This document shows, one piece after another, positions 21,440 through 35,100 of a stretch of 64,000 nt of DNA. The DNA comes from Mytilus galloprovincialis (Eukaryota > Mollusca > Bivalvia > Mytilida > Mytilidae), in assembly GCF_965363235.1 (NCBI RefSeq), contig NC_134843.1, positions 89,437,795 to 89,501,794 on the forward strand, read 5' to 3'. Within the stretch, counting starts at the first letter, position 1. Each line of letters opens with the position of its first letter. The position numbers and the translations under genes were made by a program. The notes below the pieces were generated by a model. It saw nothing but the letters and a program-made list of their open reading frames with translations. It was not told where the DNA came from and did no database searches.

Positions 21440-22150
21440 GTTTTTTATCATGTGTACAGGTACACAGAGAAACAAGTAGTCAGTATGCTTAAGTTTCTTA
21501 TTGACAAAATATTTGTTGAATTTGGAGGTTCAATTTTTTAACAAATTATCGGCATTCCTATCGGCACGAGCGGTATGCCTCTCCTTGCCGACCTATTCTT
21601 ATTTTCATATGAATCGGAGTTCCTTCAGACACTTGTAAAAAAGAAACCAGGTCATTTAACTTCTTATTCAAATATATGTTGTTCTTTCCATTCTTTCAAA
21701 CTTTTCTGATGTGTTCCATTAATATATCCCCAGAACAAGAAATGAAGGAAACAACAGACACAGCTTCTTATGCCTTATTCTTAAACTAATATCTCGAATA
21801 TACACGGTCATCTCAGTTCCAGAATCTATGACAAACGAGACGATTTAATTTTGAAATTATCAATTGCCCACACCATAGTAGCAATATACCAGCTTCACCT
21901 TCATATGGGTTAAACATTTCCCAACTTATTCGGCATTGAAGAGCCTGATGCTCCTACTCAGTCTTTGTGAAACGTCACCGGTGTCTGAGCAGAAGGTTGA
22001 TGAACCAGAAGTATATCGAAGAAGTTTATCGGAAGGTCCCAAGACCTTGTTGATAAATATTCAGTATCAACATCACAAATAATACATGATGGTCTTGAAG
22101 TATAGATTCTGGATACTGACGTTATTTACCATCTAATTAATTTGTATTTA
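21440..22150 (+). mobile_element. Penelope-like retroelement remnant
   Basis: Plus-strand translation shows pieces of a reverse transcriptase typical of Penelope-like elements: a GIPxGT..PLLADLFLFSYE block near 21550-21615, a YDKRDDFN block near 21825, and a SNIPASP / NISQLIRH run near 21870-21935. The copy is old and broken in several places and covers only part of the family's RT. Sequence to about 22600 (GATATCCATTTGACTTGGC, TTATACATCCCGCCAG) may be its 3' non-coding tail. Penelope-like elements are known to carry hammerhead ribozymes in their terminal repeats, which fits the hammerhead repeats nearby. Confidence 0.6.
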
Positions 22151-22609
22151 TATTCTTTTTTAAAATGTCTTCATGGATATTACTTTTCATGTTGAGTCTG
22201 TTTTTGGTGATATCCATTTGACTTGGCTCTGTACTTCGCCATCTTTCCAATGTTATTTTTCTATGATGATTTTTGTAAACTTGTTTTTGATATCTGTTAA
22301 TCTGCTTTGTATGTACACCTTTTTGTGTTTCTTTGTTATATATGGCTTGGCTATGTAGTTATACATCCCGCCAGTGTGTTATTGCGCTATGGTACATTTT
22401 TGTATTCTTGTCTTTCATTTTTGATAATGTGCTATGTTTAAATGCCTTTTTTATGTTCTTTGTTTCATATTTGTTTTTTAGTGATTAAAATTATACCACA
22501 TTATTGACTTCTGTACCCCTATTTTTGACATTTTCCACTATTGTGTCTAGTTATTTTGTTCACACATCGTTGTCAATATATAATGGACTTTTATGCGACT
22601 GTCCTTCAA

Positions 22610-22800
22610 GTGAAAAGTTTAACTAGCTAAATCAGGTTTTTGCCACAATTTCTACATAAGAATATGCCGGACACAGGTAAAGAATATCCCAGTTGTTATC
22701 CGTTTGTTTGATGTGTTTGAGCTTTTGATTTTGCCATTTGATTAGAGACTTTCCGTTTTGAATTTTCCTCGGAGTTCAGATTTTTGTAATTTTACTTTTT
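22610..22800 (+). repeat. Interspersed repeat TGATGTGTTTGAGC
   Basis: TTTGATGTGTTTGAGCTTTT, GATTTTGCCATTTGATTAG and TTTTCCTCGGAGTTC return at 44690-44765 with the same spacing. Confidence 0.6.
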
Positions 22801-23021
22801 ATACTCTTTTCAATTAAAAATACGTTTTATCAATACGTGCTCCCATAAAGCCAGGAGCTCTGAAAGGGTTCGCACATATTTTTTACTTCAAAAACAAATC
22901 AGTAAACATAGTAAAAAATCAGCTAAAATAAAATTACCTAATAGGAAAGGGAACCAAATCAGAACTTATACATAAGTTGGCATTTGAAATCAATAAGAAT
23001 ATAAACCAAATAGATCTTTTT

Positions 23022-23027
23022 TTTATT
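23022..23027 (-). promoter_or_regulatory. Putative polyadenylation signal of the acyl-CoA synthetase gene
   Basis: AATAAA on the minus strand 152 bases beyond the stop codon at 23180. Confidence 0.4.
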
Positions 23028-23179
23028 GCACTCTGTTTCCTTGTAGAATAACTAAATAATTAATATACAATATACAGTTTTATAGTGATATAATTGAGAC
23101 TGATATAGCAAATTACTATAATTGCAGTCCCGTTAGATAATCTAGTAACATACTACAAATTGTATTCTAAACATCATTT

Positions 23180-26100
23180 TCAATAAGAACTTTTTAAAAA
23201 ATCTTGTCTTAGAGTACGTCTAAGTATTTTTCCACTCGGTGTTTTTGGAATAGCTTCTGTAAATCGAATTCCTCCCCTAAACAACTTAAAGTCGGCAACA
23301 TGATCTACAAAGGAACCACATTAAGTTTTTTTTTTCAAATGAAGCTATGCAATTTCATCTATAGTTCATCTAAACGTGCATGCATTATGTGAAAACAGAT
23401 TTCCGAATAAACTGCATCTTTTTAAACAGAACCCAAGGTTTTCCAAATCATGAAATAATCTCTTCAAGATGACACTGCTTTTAACATGAAAGTTACATAG
23501 GAAACAGAAATTAATTGGTGTCTCACGCTAAAGTGCGATCGTTGTTTGTTTGCTAAAGTATGATGGTCTATCATGCTAAAGTGCGATGCACCAAAAGGGC
23601 TTAAAACTTTTAAAAACACGGATGTTAATAAATATTCTTTTTGCAAAAGCTAGTATGCTAAGGTTTTATAACATATGTGATAGGCTGTAATAACAATAAC
23701 GGTACCATTTTTTCTGCACCAGATGCGCATTTCGACAATAAATGTCTCTTCAGTGATGCTCGTGGCTAAAATATGTGAAATCCAAAGCTTATATAAAAGA
23801 TGAAGAGCTATAATCCAAAAGTTCCAAAAAGTATAGCCAAATCCGTGAAAGGAATCAGAGCTTTGCATGAGGGAGATACATTCCTTAATTTATAATAATT
23901 TCTAACATTTTGTAACAGCAAATTTTAATGAAACAAAAAATCTGTATTTTCATGCCAGTACCGGAGGACTGGCTACTGGGCTAGTGATACCCTCGGGGAC
24001 TAACAGTCCACCAGCAAAGGCATCGACCCAGTGGTAGTAATAACAATAACGGTTCCATTTTTTCTGCACCATATGCGCATTTCGACAATACATGTCTCTC
24101 AAATGTATCGGCAGGCTTAAGTCATTGTTTCTGAATTGAAAAGACCGACCACGTGATTATTGTTAAAATGGTAACTTAGGTGTGATAACAAATTATATAT
24201 CCTGTGTATGATTTTTTTTTAAATTCGGGCGTATCACATATTTTGATAATTAGTGTAGCTTATTGTTTACATGTAGTCTATCCCTTAAGTGAACATCTCC
24301 CTTTAAAGTCGTCAACGAAAATTACAAATACAAAATTCGTTCATTGTGTAACATTTATTTGTTTAAATCTTAGTTAAAATGAGGGAGAAATGCAATAATC
24401 TCCTAGCTTTCTCCTTTTCAGCAGCGAGTACAAATACAGGTTGTATTTTCCTACAAGGTACAAAATAATGTTTTAGCGGACAATTTATGATTTCGCATGA
24501 AAACATGTACCTTTATTTTACCGACTTTTATTTTCAATAAATTGACGATATTTTAACGGGGACCGCAAAGTAAACTACAATATAAACAATGATTGCAATG
24601 TATCCGTTAGGTTCTAATAGAAACAAAACAAAGGATACCTATGCTTATAATTTTGCATCTTTATAGTAAAATGGTCGACTGCAGGACACAAGTCCTTCTT
24701 CCAGCATCCGAAAAAAAAACAACATTTGCCTTAGCCGACAAATAGATATAGGAAGATGTGGTGTGAGTGCCAATCAGACAACTCTCCATCCAAATAACAA
24801 TTTATAAAAAAGCATTGTTAGGTTTAGATTAAGTAAGTCATGGACATTTGGTTTAAAATTGTTAATCAAATATTCTACATTTATCTTTCGGCATGTTCAT
24901 TTTTTTTGAGTGTATAAACGACTGTTCCCGTCATAATCCATAGTACGTTTATTTCGTCTATACATTCGCGGACCATCGCACTCTTGCATGTGTAAGCATC
25001 GCACTTTAGCGTATACCATCGCACTTTAGCGTGACCATCGTACTTTAGCGTCCCCATCGCACTTTTGAGTCCTACATATATATGTGCAAAAAATAACTGA
25101 TTATGGGTATGAACGTATATATTAAGAACAAGAGTTTTATTTAGTTGAGCATGTTCATTAAAATTCTTAAATCAGAATTAATTGTACGAAAATGAAATAT
25201 GTTAGTTGTTCTTAGTGTCGTTCCTATGTCGTGCTGTTATACTACAATCAATGATAGGGAAAGGTTTAACACTTGTCATCATTTTAAATTAGACATTGGC
25301 TATTAGAGGAGACATTTATAGTTTTGTCACTCGCTGAAGTAAACTGCTCCCTTCCACAAAAAGAAACCCCACTCGAAATACAGTCTGTCAAAATCTTGTG
25401 GGTGTATGCTATCTGCCATTATAAGTTTCATGACATTTTCCCGTCCTAGATTAAATCTGGCATTTCAAGTGGATTTATTTCTTTCTGATGGATTCATATT
25501 TTCATAGTAGGTCCTTTTCAGTACAGAGTTTTTAACAAGTATTACTTTTGTTTACTCGCAAGGAGTGATACCACCATTGGTTTCCCCCTATTAAATCTTA
25601 CTAAATTTACATTTCTCAAAAACTTGTGCAAAATTTATCTTTGTTTTGAATAAGTTTCAGATAAAACTTCACTGCATATTACTTACAAGTAATAAACATT
25701 ACAAGTTTGAAGTAAATTATTCAGAATTGATGTTCAGCTCTTTTTTCTTTCGTACAAGTTTTAAACCCATGTTATATCAAGTTTCCAAAATATTCCATAG
25801 AAACAAAATAAAAAATAAAAACCATCTCCGAGAAATGTCCTTCACCGAAAAAATCGTTAATTATTCATTTACCAGATAGATGGGATCGCCTGTTTCTATG
25901 CACTTTCAACGTTCATCAATCGCCTAAGTGATCATTTTGTGCAGGATAAACTAGAATTAATGTTTGTTACGTATGAACTTATTCTAATGACAGCCGGGCT
26001 GATTGTCAATGAAAAGAATTTAATTTGCCGAATAATTCGTTTTATATAGCATCATATTTTTCCAACCACTCGCTCAATATTATTACGTAAGTGGCAATGC

Positions 26101-29100
26101 CCCTAAACGCCCGAATGCTGTTCACTAAAAGTTGAGTTTTGAAGGAAATGAATCGAACTCAAAAGTTGTATTTTGTTTCTTTGAAACATCAATTAAAGAT
26201 ATATGTTTTTGACTTTGACAAAACTATTTGTTCTTCAAAGAAATCATGCAGGGTTCATTTCGTACTACTGTCAAATCCAAGGGAATATTATATTTTTTTG
26301 TCCTAGTTTTTCGTATGAAACCGGATATGTCGCGCTATGATTTGGTGGTATTACACCTTGAAGATTCAACTACATTTCGCGAAGTACTACGAGTTTATGA
26401 GCCTCGGTATTCGCTTGGAAGCTGTTTTTACGATGGCATGTTGTTGTTAACAGCCAAGTCCGTTGGTGGATAATTGACTTGTTGGTTATCATACCACAAC
26501 TATCTTCTTTACAGTAAGATCTAACAAAGAAGTCTTGATAAAAAGAAACACTATGTTAAAATATTGATATTATACCTTTCATGAACCTCCGTATTTGGTC
26601 TTCTTCAACATGACAATTTGGTTTTCGCACTACATATGCTCTCGGTACCTCTCCAGATCTTTCATCAGGAATACCTATTACAGCTGCATCCTGAACTTCG
26701 GGATGCTTTAATAAAACGTCTTCCAGTTCAGCAGGAGCAATCTAATATCAATGAACTATTACTACTTATTAAAGAAATATATTCTCTATAAAATCTCGCT
26801 GTTGCTTCACACGTTAAGATAGTCTGTAAGATAAATTCGTTACATAGTGTGCTAGTGACGTAATACGGTATATATTGGGTCAGTAAATTCCATATGGAAT
26901 TTTCTGACCCCATATATATCGTATTAGGTCACTAGCACACTATGTAACTTATATTATTTGATATTCAGATACATTTGATCAAATCCTAAATGTACAAAAA
27001 AATTATAAAAATCCGAATAATAAGCTTCCCAAATAATTATTGCTTAAAACAGAACAGCAAAGTTGTATAATAGTATCAAACAACAGCACCTTTTGCCGAA
27101 GAAGATATGTCCTAGTGAAAGAAAAAATAAAGTATGTTATGCATAATCTTCTAAATGACTATTTCCTAATCTTGATGAATTTCAACAGGTTAAAATTAGA
27201 TGCGTAACAGTTTCCAAAACATGCCATAAAGTCATTTTTCTGGACAATTATACTAACAATACTTGTCGAATACGATGCTGTCATTGAACTGTGGTCGCCA
27301 GAGGTCATTTGCTATTTTTCCGCTGCGCATGCGACATTGAAGAGGAAACCAAAGATTTAATGGTCGGAATAACTGTTACCGTATGAATTGTTGCAGCATA
27401 ATTAAGCACTATAAAATCTTACTGAACGTGTCAGATTTAGTACAAATAGAGTATGATATACATATATCGTCAACATGTCCTTGTCATAAAGTGCATGCAA
27501 TATTTGCCTCTGGACTTTTAACACCAAAACATCAACCCATGATAATTAAGACTTATATATGTTGACGAAACTTGTAAATAGACTTTATTGTCGGCCACGG
27601 AATAAGGCTTTCGTTGTTCCCCAAAACGCCAAACTTTAAATAGTAATTAATGCTATGCATTGACTGATGGTATTCATATGTGCAGGTTTCATCATAAAGT
27701 AGGTGAGAAAAAATGAAAATCAAATGCAAAACATCCTTTATAAATGTTATGCGCGTCCAAAACGTTTTTTTGGATTTACCTTTATATAGAACGTTCAAAG
27801 CCAAATATTTGAAAACCTAGGATGTACAAGGAATAAAAGAGTTAGCTAGCTATATAACCAAAAAAGACCTTAAAGTGATAGGCAAATTGATCCAATATCA
27901 ACTTTGTCTGATTGTTTGATACCTTAGTTTCTTTCTTAATAATTAATAAATTCATAAACGGACAATTCAAAAATCGCATAAGGGTTCATCTGTTGGTGAA
28001 CAACGAATCATAATTTTAAGGAATTGTTTCAGGACTATTCCTTTTACTTGTAAAAGCTTATATATTTTATTAGATCCTTAGAACCTCGGTCACACATTAA
28101 CGGATAGCTCGAATGGATGCCTAACGAATAACTTTTTTCAATCCGTTCATGTCCGTTAGACGTCCGTTCTTATCCGTTAGACGTCCGTCCATATCTGTTG
28201 CATGTCCGTTTAGCGTTTGTTTTATCCGTCGACGTCCGTTCTGTCCGGTGGAATATTTTGAGCATGTTCAAAACTTTGAACGGACATCCAACGGATAAAA
28301 AGTCCTTTGAACGTTCGGTATGCGTCCGTTTTGTACAGAGTTCGTCCTTTTCGTTTCCGTTATACATCGGTTGGAGGTCTGGCAGATAAATTCACCGACG
28401 GACTTCTAGCGGATAAAACGAATGTTGAACGAATGTGAAACGGACTTCTACCGGATGTATAACGGATAAAACGGATGATGAACGGATTGGTCCGAATACA
28501 CAGTTATTGTCCTTTGATATTCGTTGTCCGGGACAAATATAGTCCCTAGTGTGGACAGTTTGTTACTTGTCAATTTTTGTAAACCCCTTCCAAATTTATT
28601 TTTTCATGTTTTATACCTTAAATAGCAAGTAGGGGGATGAAATTACACTGTAAATAAATTTGGGTCATGAATTTGAAAGTCAAGTAGTGATTTGGTCCAG
28701 CTAAAAAACGTTACAAAATAGCATTTCTGAAGCTGTCAAAAGATTTCAAGACCCCTTAACATAAAATTGTCCATATTTTGAGTTAGAGCTGATGAAGTTT
28801 TCTATAATTTTAATTTGTTTGTCCCAAAAGTACTACAACATACTGTGAAAATATTTTTTAGAAAGCGCAGGTGGGATTTTTTTTAATTTTTCATTTATTG
28901 TCTAAAGAAAATGCACTACGAAATGACTGTGGTCTTGGACCTGCCAATTGAAAATTTCGCGTCAGAAATGCCAATTAGATTTCTTAAAGTTCATGAATTC
29001 TTATTATTCATAATTGATCTTAGAGTAAGGGCACGTCTTCACAATCAAGCTCGTATTCAGGCCAGACAGTGCCCTTTGGTGACATTTTAAAGAACAAACC

Positions 29101-32100
29101 AAAACCAGTTACACAGAAACATTTTAAATATTCATACGATTTACATGACTTATTATTGTCGCTTTTAATTTTTCCGTATATCTTGTTCATCCGTTTTATC
29201 CAGTACGCTTCCGTTATGGGTCCGTTTTATGCCGTAATAGTCCGTTGGATGTACGTTCGGCATCCGTCCTGTCCGGCACGTTTCCTTTTCTCGTACGTTG
29301 CATATCCATTGCGAGTTCGTTATGCATTCGTTATGCGTCCGTTTTATTTGGTCAATATATCAACGGACTCCCTACGGATAACAATTTTGTCAACGGACAA
29401 CTTTTATTTTCCTCTGTTAGTCGTCTGTTCGTGCTATCCGGTAAGTTTTGACCGAGGATTTACTCTTGTAAAAAAAGTGGCATAAAGACGAAGCACAAAT
29501 TAATAAAAAATGAATGGTTACAAAATGACCACAGCACAACAACACATTAGTGAAATGCATAGGTAATGAACTACACTAAAAGGATATTTCCAACTATGAA
29601 CTAAACAGTAAAGATGAATAGTTTACAAAGGCAAACAAAAGAACACTATAACACGTAATTAACATGACAAAAAAAACGCCAAAGCCTAACATCAAAAGAT
29701 AATAATGTAGCATTCGCGAAGTTGATGCGAAATATTAACCAACAAGGCTTTGGTAATAAGCGCTTCTGTGTTGACATGATTATTATTGATATTGTCATAG
29801 TTATAATTTACCGGCACCAGGGGCGGTTAGATTAACATTAACCCTGGCGTAGAATTGCGCGTTTGACGACATACAGGTAGATTTAAAAATAATTGTGTCG
29901 ATAGAACATCATTAATATATCTGAATGTGAAATTAAATGATCTCGCATCTTTGATCCTCTGTTTTGACAAGTGTCTGAATGAACTTTGACTCATATAAAA
30001 ATAAGAAAAAGTCGACAAGAAGAGGCAAACAATTCGTTTTCACAGGAATGCCGACAACTTGTTGATACAGTCTACCTCCGAATTCAATAAATATGTTGTC
30101 AATAAGAATTTCAATATCCTAGTCACTTGTATTTTTTGTGTTGCAAGTTTTACCTTTTTGTTCACTATTAACAAGGTATGCCGTCTGGTATACCAAAATA
30201 ATAAATTGATAGCATATGCTTTGTATAGAAAATCATTCATGAACATTGTGAATTATTTTCTTATAGAATATTTCTATAATTTCACATAGGGATTGGTGGT
30301 ACAGGGTTGAAAAAGATCAAACGTTTTGACAGAATTGATTTATGAGAAAGATCGTAATTAAAAACTATCTAGAGGGTTTTTTTCAGAATTCACATATGGC
30401 ATTACCACTACGCGAAGAAACAGTTTCACATTATTACTGAAAACCTCTTTTACTTTTTGTCTATCTAATAGACAGTTCATTTGTAGAACACACATATTAG
30501 CCGGCAATGTACCTTGGTTGTTCGTAATGTTGTGAAGTCCATGTATCAAATACAAACAAGTTAATAAAACTTTTCCCTTTACATCTTTGTACCTGAAAAG
30601 CCTTATATTTGATCAGGTCTTTTACTCTATCTGTTATAACCACGTTACCATCTTTTCTTATATAACCGATATCCCCTAAACATAAGAGACAGAAAACGTA
30701 TGTCATTATGAATAAATAGAAGCAAGCAATGCATGGATACATAAATGATTGTTCGCTTGTATGATCTATATCAATAGTTAATACGGCCGACGTTGACACA
30801 GAAAAACCACTCGCATAAGACTGTTACTTTTAGGCTAAGAGTCGATTCAGTAAAACAAAGATGTTAAGATTACAAGATATTCTCAAACTCATAATTATTT
30901 GGTGTACCAGTGCTATATTTGACTTTATTAAGTTAAGATTTGATGAACTTTGCATTGGTTTGACCTGGTATCATCTTTATTGTTAAAGAGACATCTTACA
31001 TGCTAAATTGATATTGCATACTCTAGCAGTTGAATTAAAAGAGGACTCCAAACATATACAACATAAATTATCAAGCTTGAATGAGTCTAATTATATAAAT
31101 CTTCATTTGCTAATTCAATAAATATTTTCATAGATTATCAAAACCGCTACGTGCAAAAGACTAAGTGAAAATAACAGGAACTTGTAGCCTGTGATTTTTT
31201 TTTTCTATTTTTTTTTTCTTTTCTTTTAATATTTGTTACCAAGTTAGGAATATGGCAGTTGATATTAAATAGTTCGTTTCTATGTATGTTTAATTGGCGT
31301 TTGATTTTGTTGCACTTCAGTGTTTCTGTTGTTCCGTTGTTTCCTACGTATGGTTGATGCGTTTCTCTCGGTTTTAGTTTGAAACCCGGATTTGTTTTCT
31401 CTTTAATCGATTTAAGACTGTTGAACGGTGCTATACTATGATACTACTGTTGCCAAATTATGACGTCTTGAAAGGCTATTACAATACTCACCTGTGTGTA
31501 TCCAACCTTCTTTGACAATCTCATTTGTAGCCTCTTGGTTGTGTAAATATCCTTTCATTAACTGTGGTCCCTTATGGCATATCTCACCTGATTCGCCAAC
31601 ATTTGTGATTAAGTTGGTAGTTCCTGGGTGAACTATCTTAGAAAATCAAAGTCATTAGTTTAATGTTTGATTTTTTTCTCGGAATATATTCTGTTGTATT
31701 TAGTGTATAAAACAGTTGCATTGAGTGAAGACTTTATACTTCATAGCCTAATAATTAGACTCATTTGTATATCTGTGAAAGTAATCGGTATAAATTTCTC
31801 TGTTTCTTTTTCTTATGCAGATATGACTAACTGTGATATATCCACAGTCTGTATTGAATGTTGAAAAACTGTAAAATTAGGTTTGAATTTCCATAGAGTT
31901 AACCTCCGTTTACGTTTGGCCGTAACAATTTCGTGAAAGAAAAAACCATGTTTTATTGTACTTTCTCCAGCAAAACAGAGGACAAGGAGACATTTTCACG
32001 TTCTCAAAATTGGAGGAATATATGACATAGCCCTCTTAAGTTCTCACTGTTGTTAATTTGTAGTTTAAAATGATAAAGTATACCATCCATATAATGGTGT

Positions 32101-35100
32101 TTATAACCTTACACACTTTCTTATAATATCACTTTGAAGAGTAAAATCACTGCTAACCCTATTTTCCGGCTTGTTAAAACATGTCCTATGTTTCTTCCCA
32201 ATACGTCTCATGAATATTTGACCATTATTGCATACACGCGAACTAAATGTAAAATTAATATCTCTTACTTATATACAAGAAGACTAACCGAAATAAAAGG
32301 TTTGCAAATGGCAAATAAATGAAATGTCAGTAAATTAGCAAGAGAAAGTGAATATAAAGTATAAAAACCAAACGAGACGATTCCTAGTACCCCGAAGAAT
32401 AAAGGACAAGAATGTCAACATCTGTATATTACTGTTGGACTTTCAACAGTATACTTTAAACCAATGTATTTTCGCGAATATTTTATTTCGTGTTTAGCCC
32501 GTTTAAGACGTGAAAATCTCAAAAATAAGTTGGTTTACAGTAGTTGACATAAGTTTGCACTATTGTATCAAAACCTTTGACCATGTTTTATATTTTTACC
32601 ATGTAAGAGAGCTATATAAGCAATGAAGATTTAAAATGCCAATATTCAAACATATCTAACATCAATCATGTTTAACTGAATTACAAATAGGGTTTATAAA
32701 ATTCAAATCGAATATGTTACCTTGCACAAAGTATTGGGTACTGGTTTTCCTACTGTGCCGATGTTTGATGGAATTTCATCACAAAGGGCAGCTGGTCCAA
32801 ATTCAGTCATGCCATAACCTGAAACACCATCATCAACATCATCGTCAAAATCTCATTTCACTATGGTTAATAATTTTACAATATAAATTGTAATTCCGGT
32901 AGACAGCTTCTTAATTCATCATTGAAACATTGTAGTTTACAGGGTTATCAATCTTTTAAAAAAAAATTCTAAAACAGTTCAACATAAAGAAAATGTACTG
33001 TTTTGATAAATTATAAGTGTGTTTTCATATTTTCTTTGTAATATTGACAAACATTCGCAAATAATAAAATAATAAAAAATCAAAACCAATTACACTACAA
33101 GTTATTACATTTGAATACCTTGAAATAAATTTATATTTAACTTTGACACAAATTCTTCATGAACAGTTTCGCCAAGGGGTGCAGCGCCACATATGGCTCT
33201 TTGAACTCTGGATAAGTTGAAATCATTCACCATTGGATGTTTAACCATGAAAACTGCCATTGGTGGTACCAAATGAAGGAGTGATATCTAAACAAATACG
33301 AAAAAGTGAAATGTACATAATTGGTTTTCATTGTTAGTTATCAATTTTATTTAGCCATGTAAGTGACCAAAATGTTTTAAACAAACATGCGATTCTGAAA
33401 CTGATATAATTGAACACGTTCAATGTCTTTTAATTTTTCAGCAATTTAAAAATATTTTGAAATGTCTGTAAACATGTTAAAAGAATGAAATAATGCCTTT
33501 ACCTTTTCATTTTGAATTGCTTGAAGAAATAAACCTGGATCAAACCTAGGAAGTGTCACCAGTTTATTACCACCAGCAAAAGCGTAGTATGTTAAGACAG
33601 TTATGCCATATACATGGAACATTGGTAAAACTGCAAGAAAGCTATCATCAGGAGTCGTTTGCAGTGCACAACTGCAATAATAATAAGTGTCGTTAAATGG
33701 ACTTTCAAATCATTGTACTGCATTCTTGGAACATATATTTTTTAAACATAATTGAAATCAAACAAATTGCTCAACATTTCTTATGTTGTTAATATACAAA
33801 AATATGTTTACCCACAATTTGTCAGATTTTGAAAATTTTATAACAGGACAAGACGTATAATGTCGGTGTAATTGTCAATTAAAAGACAGGCGAAAGATAC
33901 CAAAGGTACAAATACCTAACCTAAGTCATATTTGAAAATTTGAAATATGAGAGCAGAAACATATCAGAAGTCTACTACTATAACCCTTTTTTTGGATTCC
34001 AGCGTCACTGATGAGTTTTTGTGGACGAAGCGCGCGTCTGGCGTAAGTACATAATGTTGCCCTGGTGTCTGTGGTGAGTTTTTGTTACTAGAGGACCTGT
34101 GAACAGAGTTAAACATTGGCGCACGTACCTATCACATAACTCAAAAATATATTAATAAACGAGTGCCTTATTTCAAGTATAGAATATTTTACATTGAATA
34201 TATATATAGACGGTTAAAATTAAAAATCCTCGAATCAATGAATGAAAAAAATCGCTTTTAAATACGTCAACAGAAGGAGAAAAATAAACCTTAGTTGTTG
34301 AAGGTTTGCAACCAGACACCGATGATTCAACATAACTGCCTTTGGGAATCCTGTGGTTCCACTGGAAAACGGCAAGACAACGATATCGTTTTCACAATCA
34401 ACTTGTAGATCTTCAGGGAAAGCAGTGCCATCATCTTCCATTAATGTATTTATAGATTTGTAACCGGACACGTGACCCAGAGTGATGATATCCTACATGA
34501 AGAAAAAGAAATGCTATTTTTTTTCTTCATTAATTATAATGTAGTGTAGTCACCTTCTCTCTATTTAACATATGGATTTCAATATTTATTTAGACTCTTG
34601 ACTTTCTAACTTGTAGTTATTAAAATCATAGACTGATCAAAATCATTTACACAAAACTTATAAAACTTCAGATATCTATTTATTATTTTTGTATCGGTTG
34701 ATTTCTATCTAGTAGGTGTTTTTTATACATATTTAAATATTAATTGTCTCTGGGAGATGAATGTCATCTGTCGCAACATATCAATACAATGCCAATTTCA
34801 ACAGAGATTATATAATATGACAATTACAGATATGATCTCAATGAAGCATATTTAGGTAACAGGTACGTAAGAAGGAAAGATGTTCCAGAAATTTTGCCTT
34901 TTCGTTTGATATATAAATATCATATATATATTTAATTATATTCATGCGGAATGTATAAAAAATTTATAACTCGTGTTTAGAATTTGATCAAAATGGAAAT
35001 ATTGCAAACAAAAATCAATGATTTGAACGTTACGATACCTTGATGTTGGTCTGTATTTTAACATTGATTCTAAATGCCTCCATCACTATAGGTAAAAGTG

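Larger units (their letters stand above)
23524..25070. repeat. Inverted arrays of a 16-bp motif (GCTAAAGTGCGATGG)
   Basis: Three copies of ACGCTAAAGTGCGAT or close variants at 23524-23539, 23551-23566 and 23573-23588 face five reverse copies, CATCGCACTTTAGCGT and variants, at 24974-24989, 24997-25012, 25017-25032, 25036-25051 and 25055-25070. The arrays are about 1.4 kb apart and oppositely oriented, like the ends of a foldback or transposon-type element. Confidence 0.75.
23305..26575 (-). other. Acyl-CoA synthetase intron 10, repeat-rich
   Basis: 3.3 kb holding the GCTAAAGTGCGAT motif arrays, the H2 hammerhead repeats, an R1 fragment at about 24750-24830 (GATATAGGAAGATGTGGTG) and otherwise AT-rich sequence. 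An 81-codon frame at 26228-26473 (plus strand) shows no domain I recognise. Confidence 0.7.
26742..30592 (-). other. Acyl-CoA synthetase intron 9, repeat-rich
   Basis: 3.85 kb, containing a near-perfect hairpin element (26839-26948), the ACGGA foldback element (28083-29455) and a Penelope-like fragment (29827-30018). No independent gene seen. Confidence 0.7.

Noticed and set aside
26228-26473. 81-codon frame in synthetase intron 10
   Set aside because: Antisense to the gene, no recognisable domain, and short for chance in this composition.
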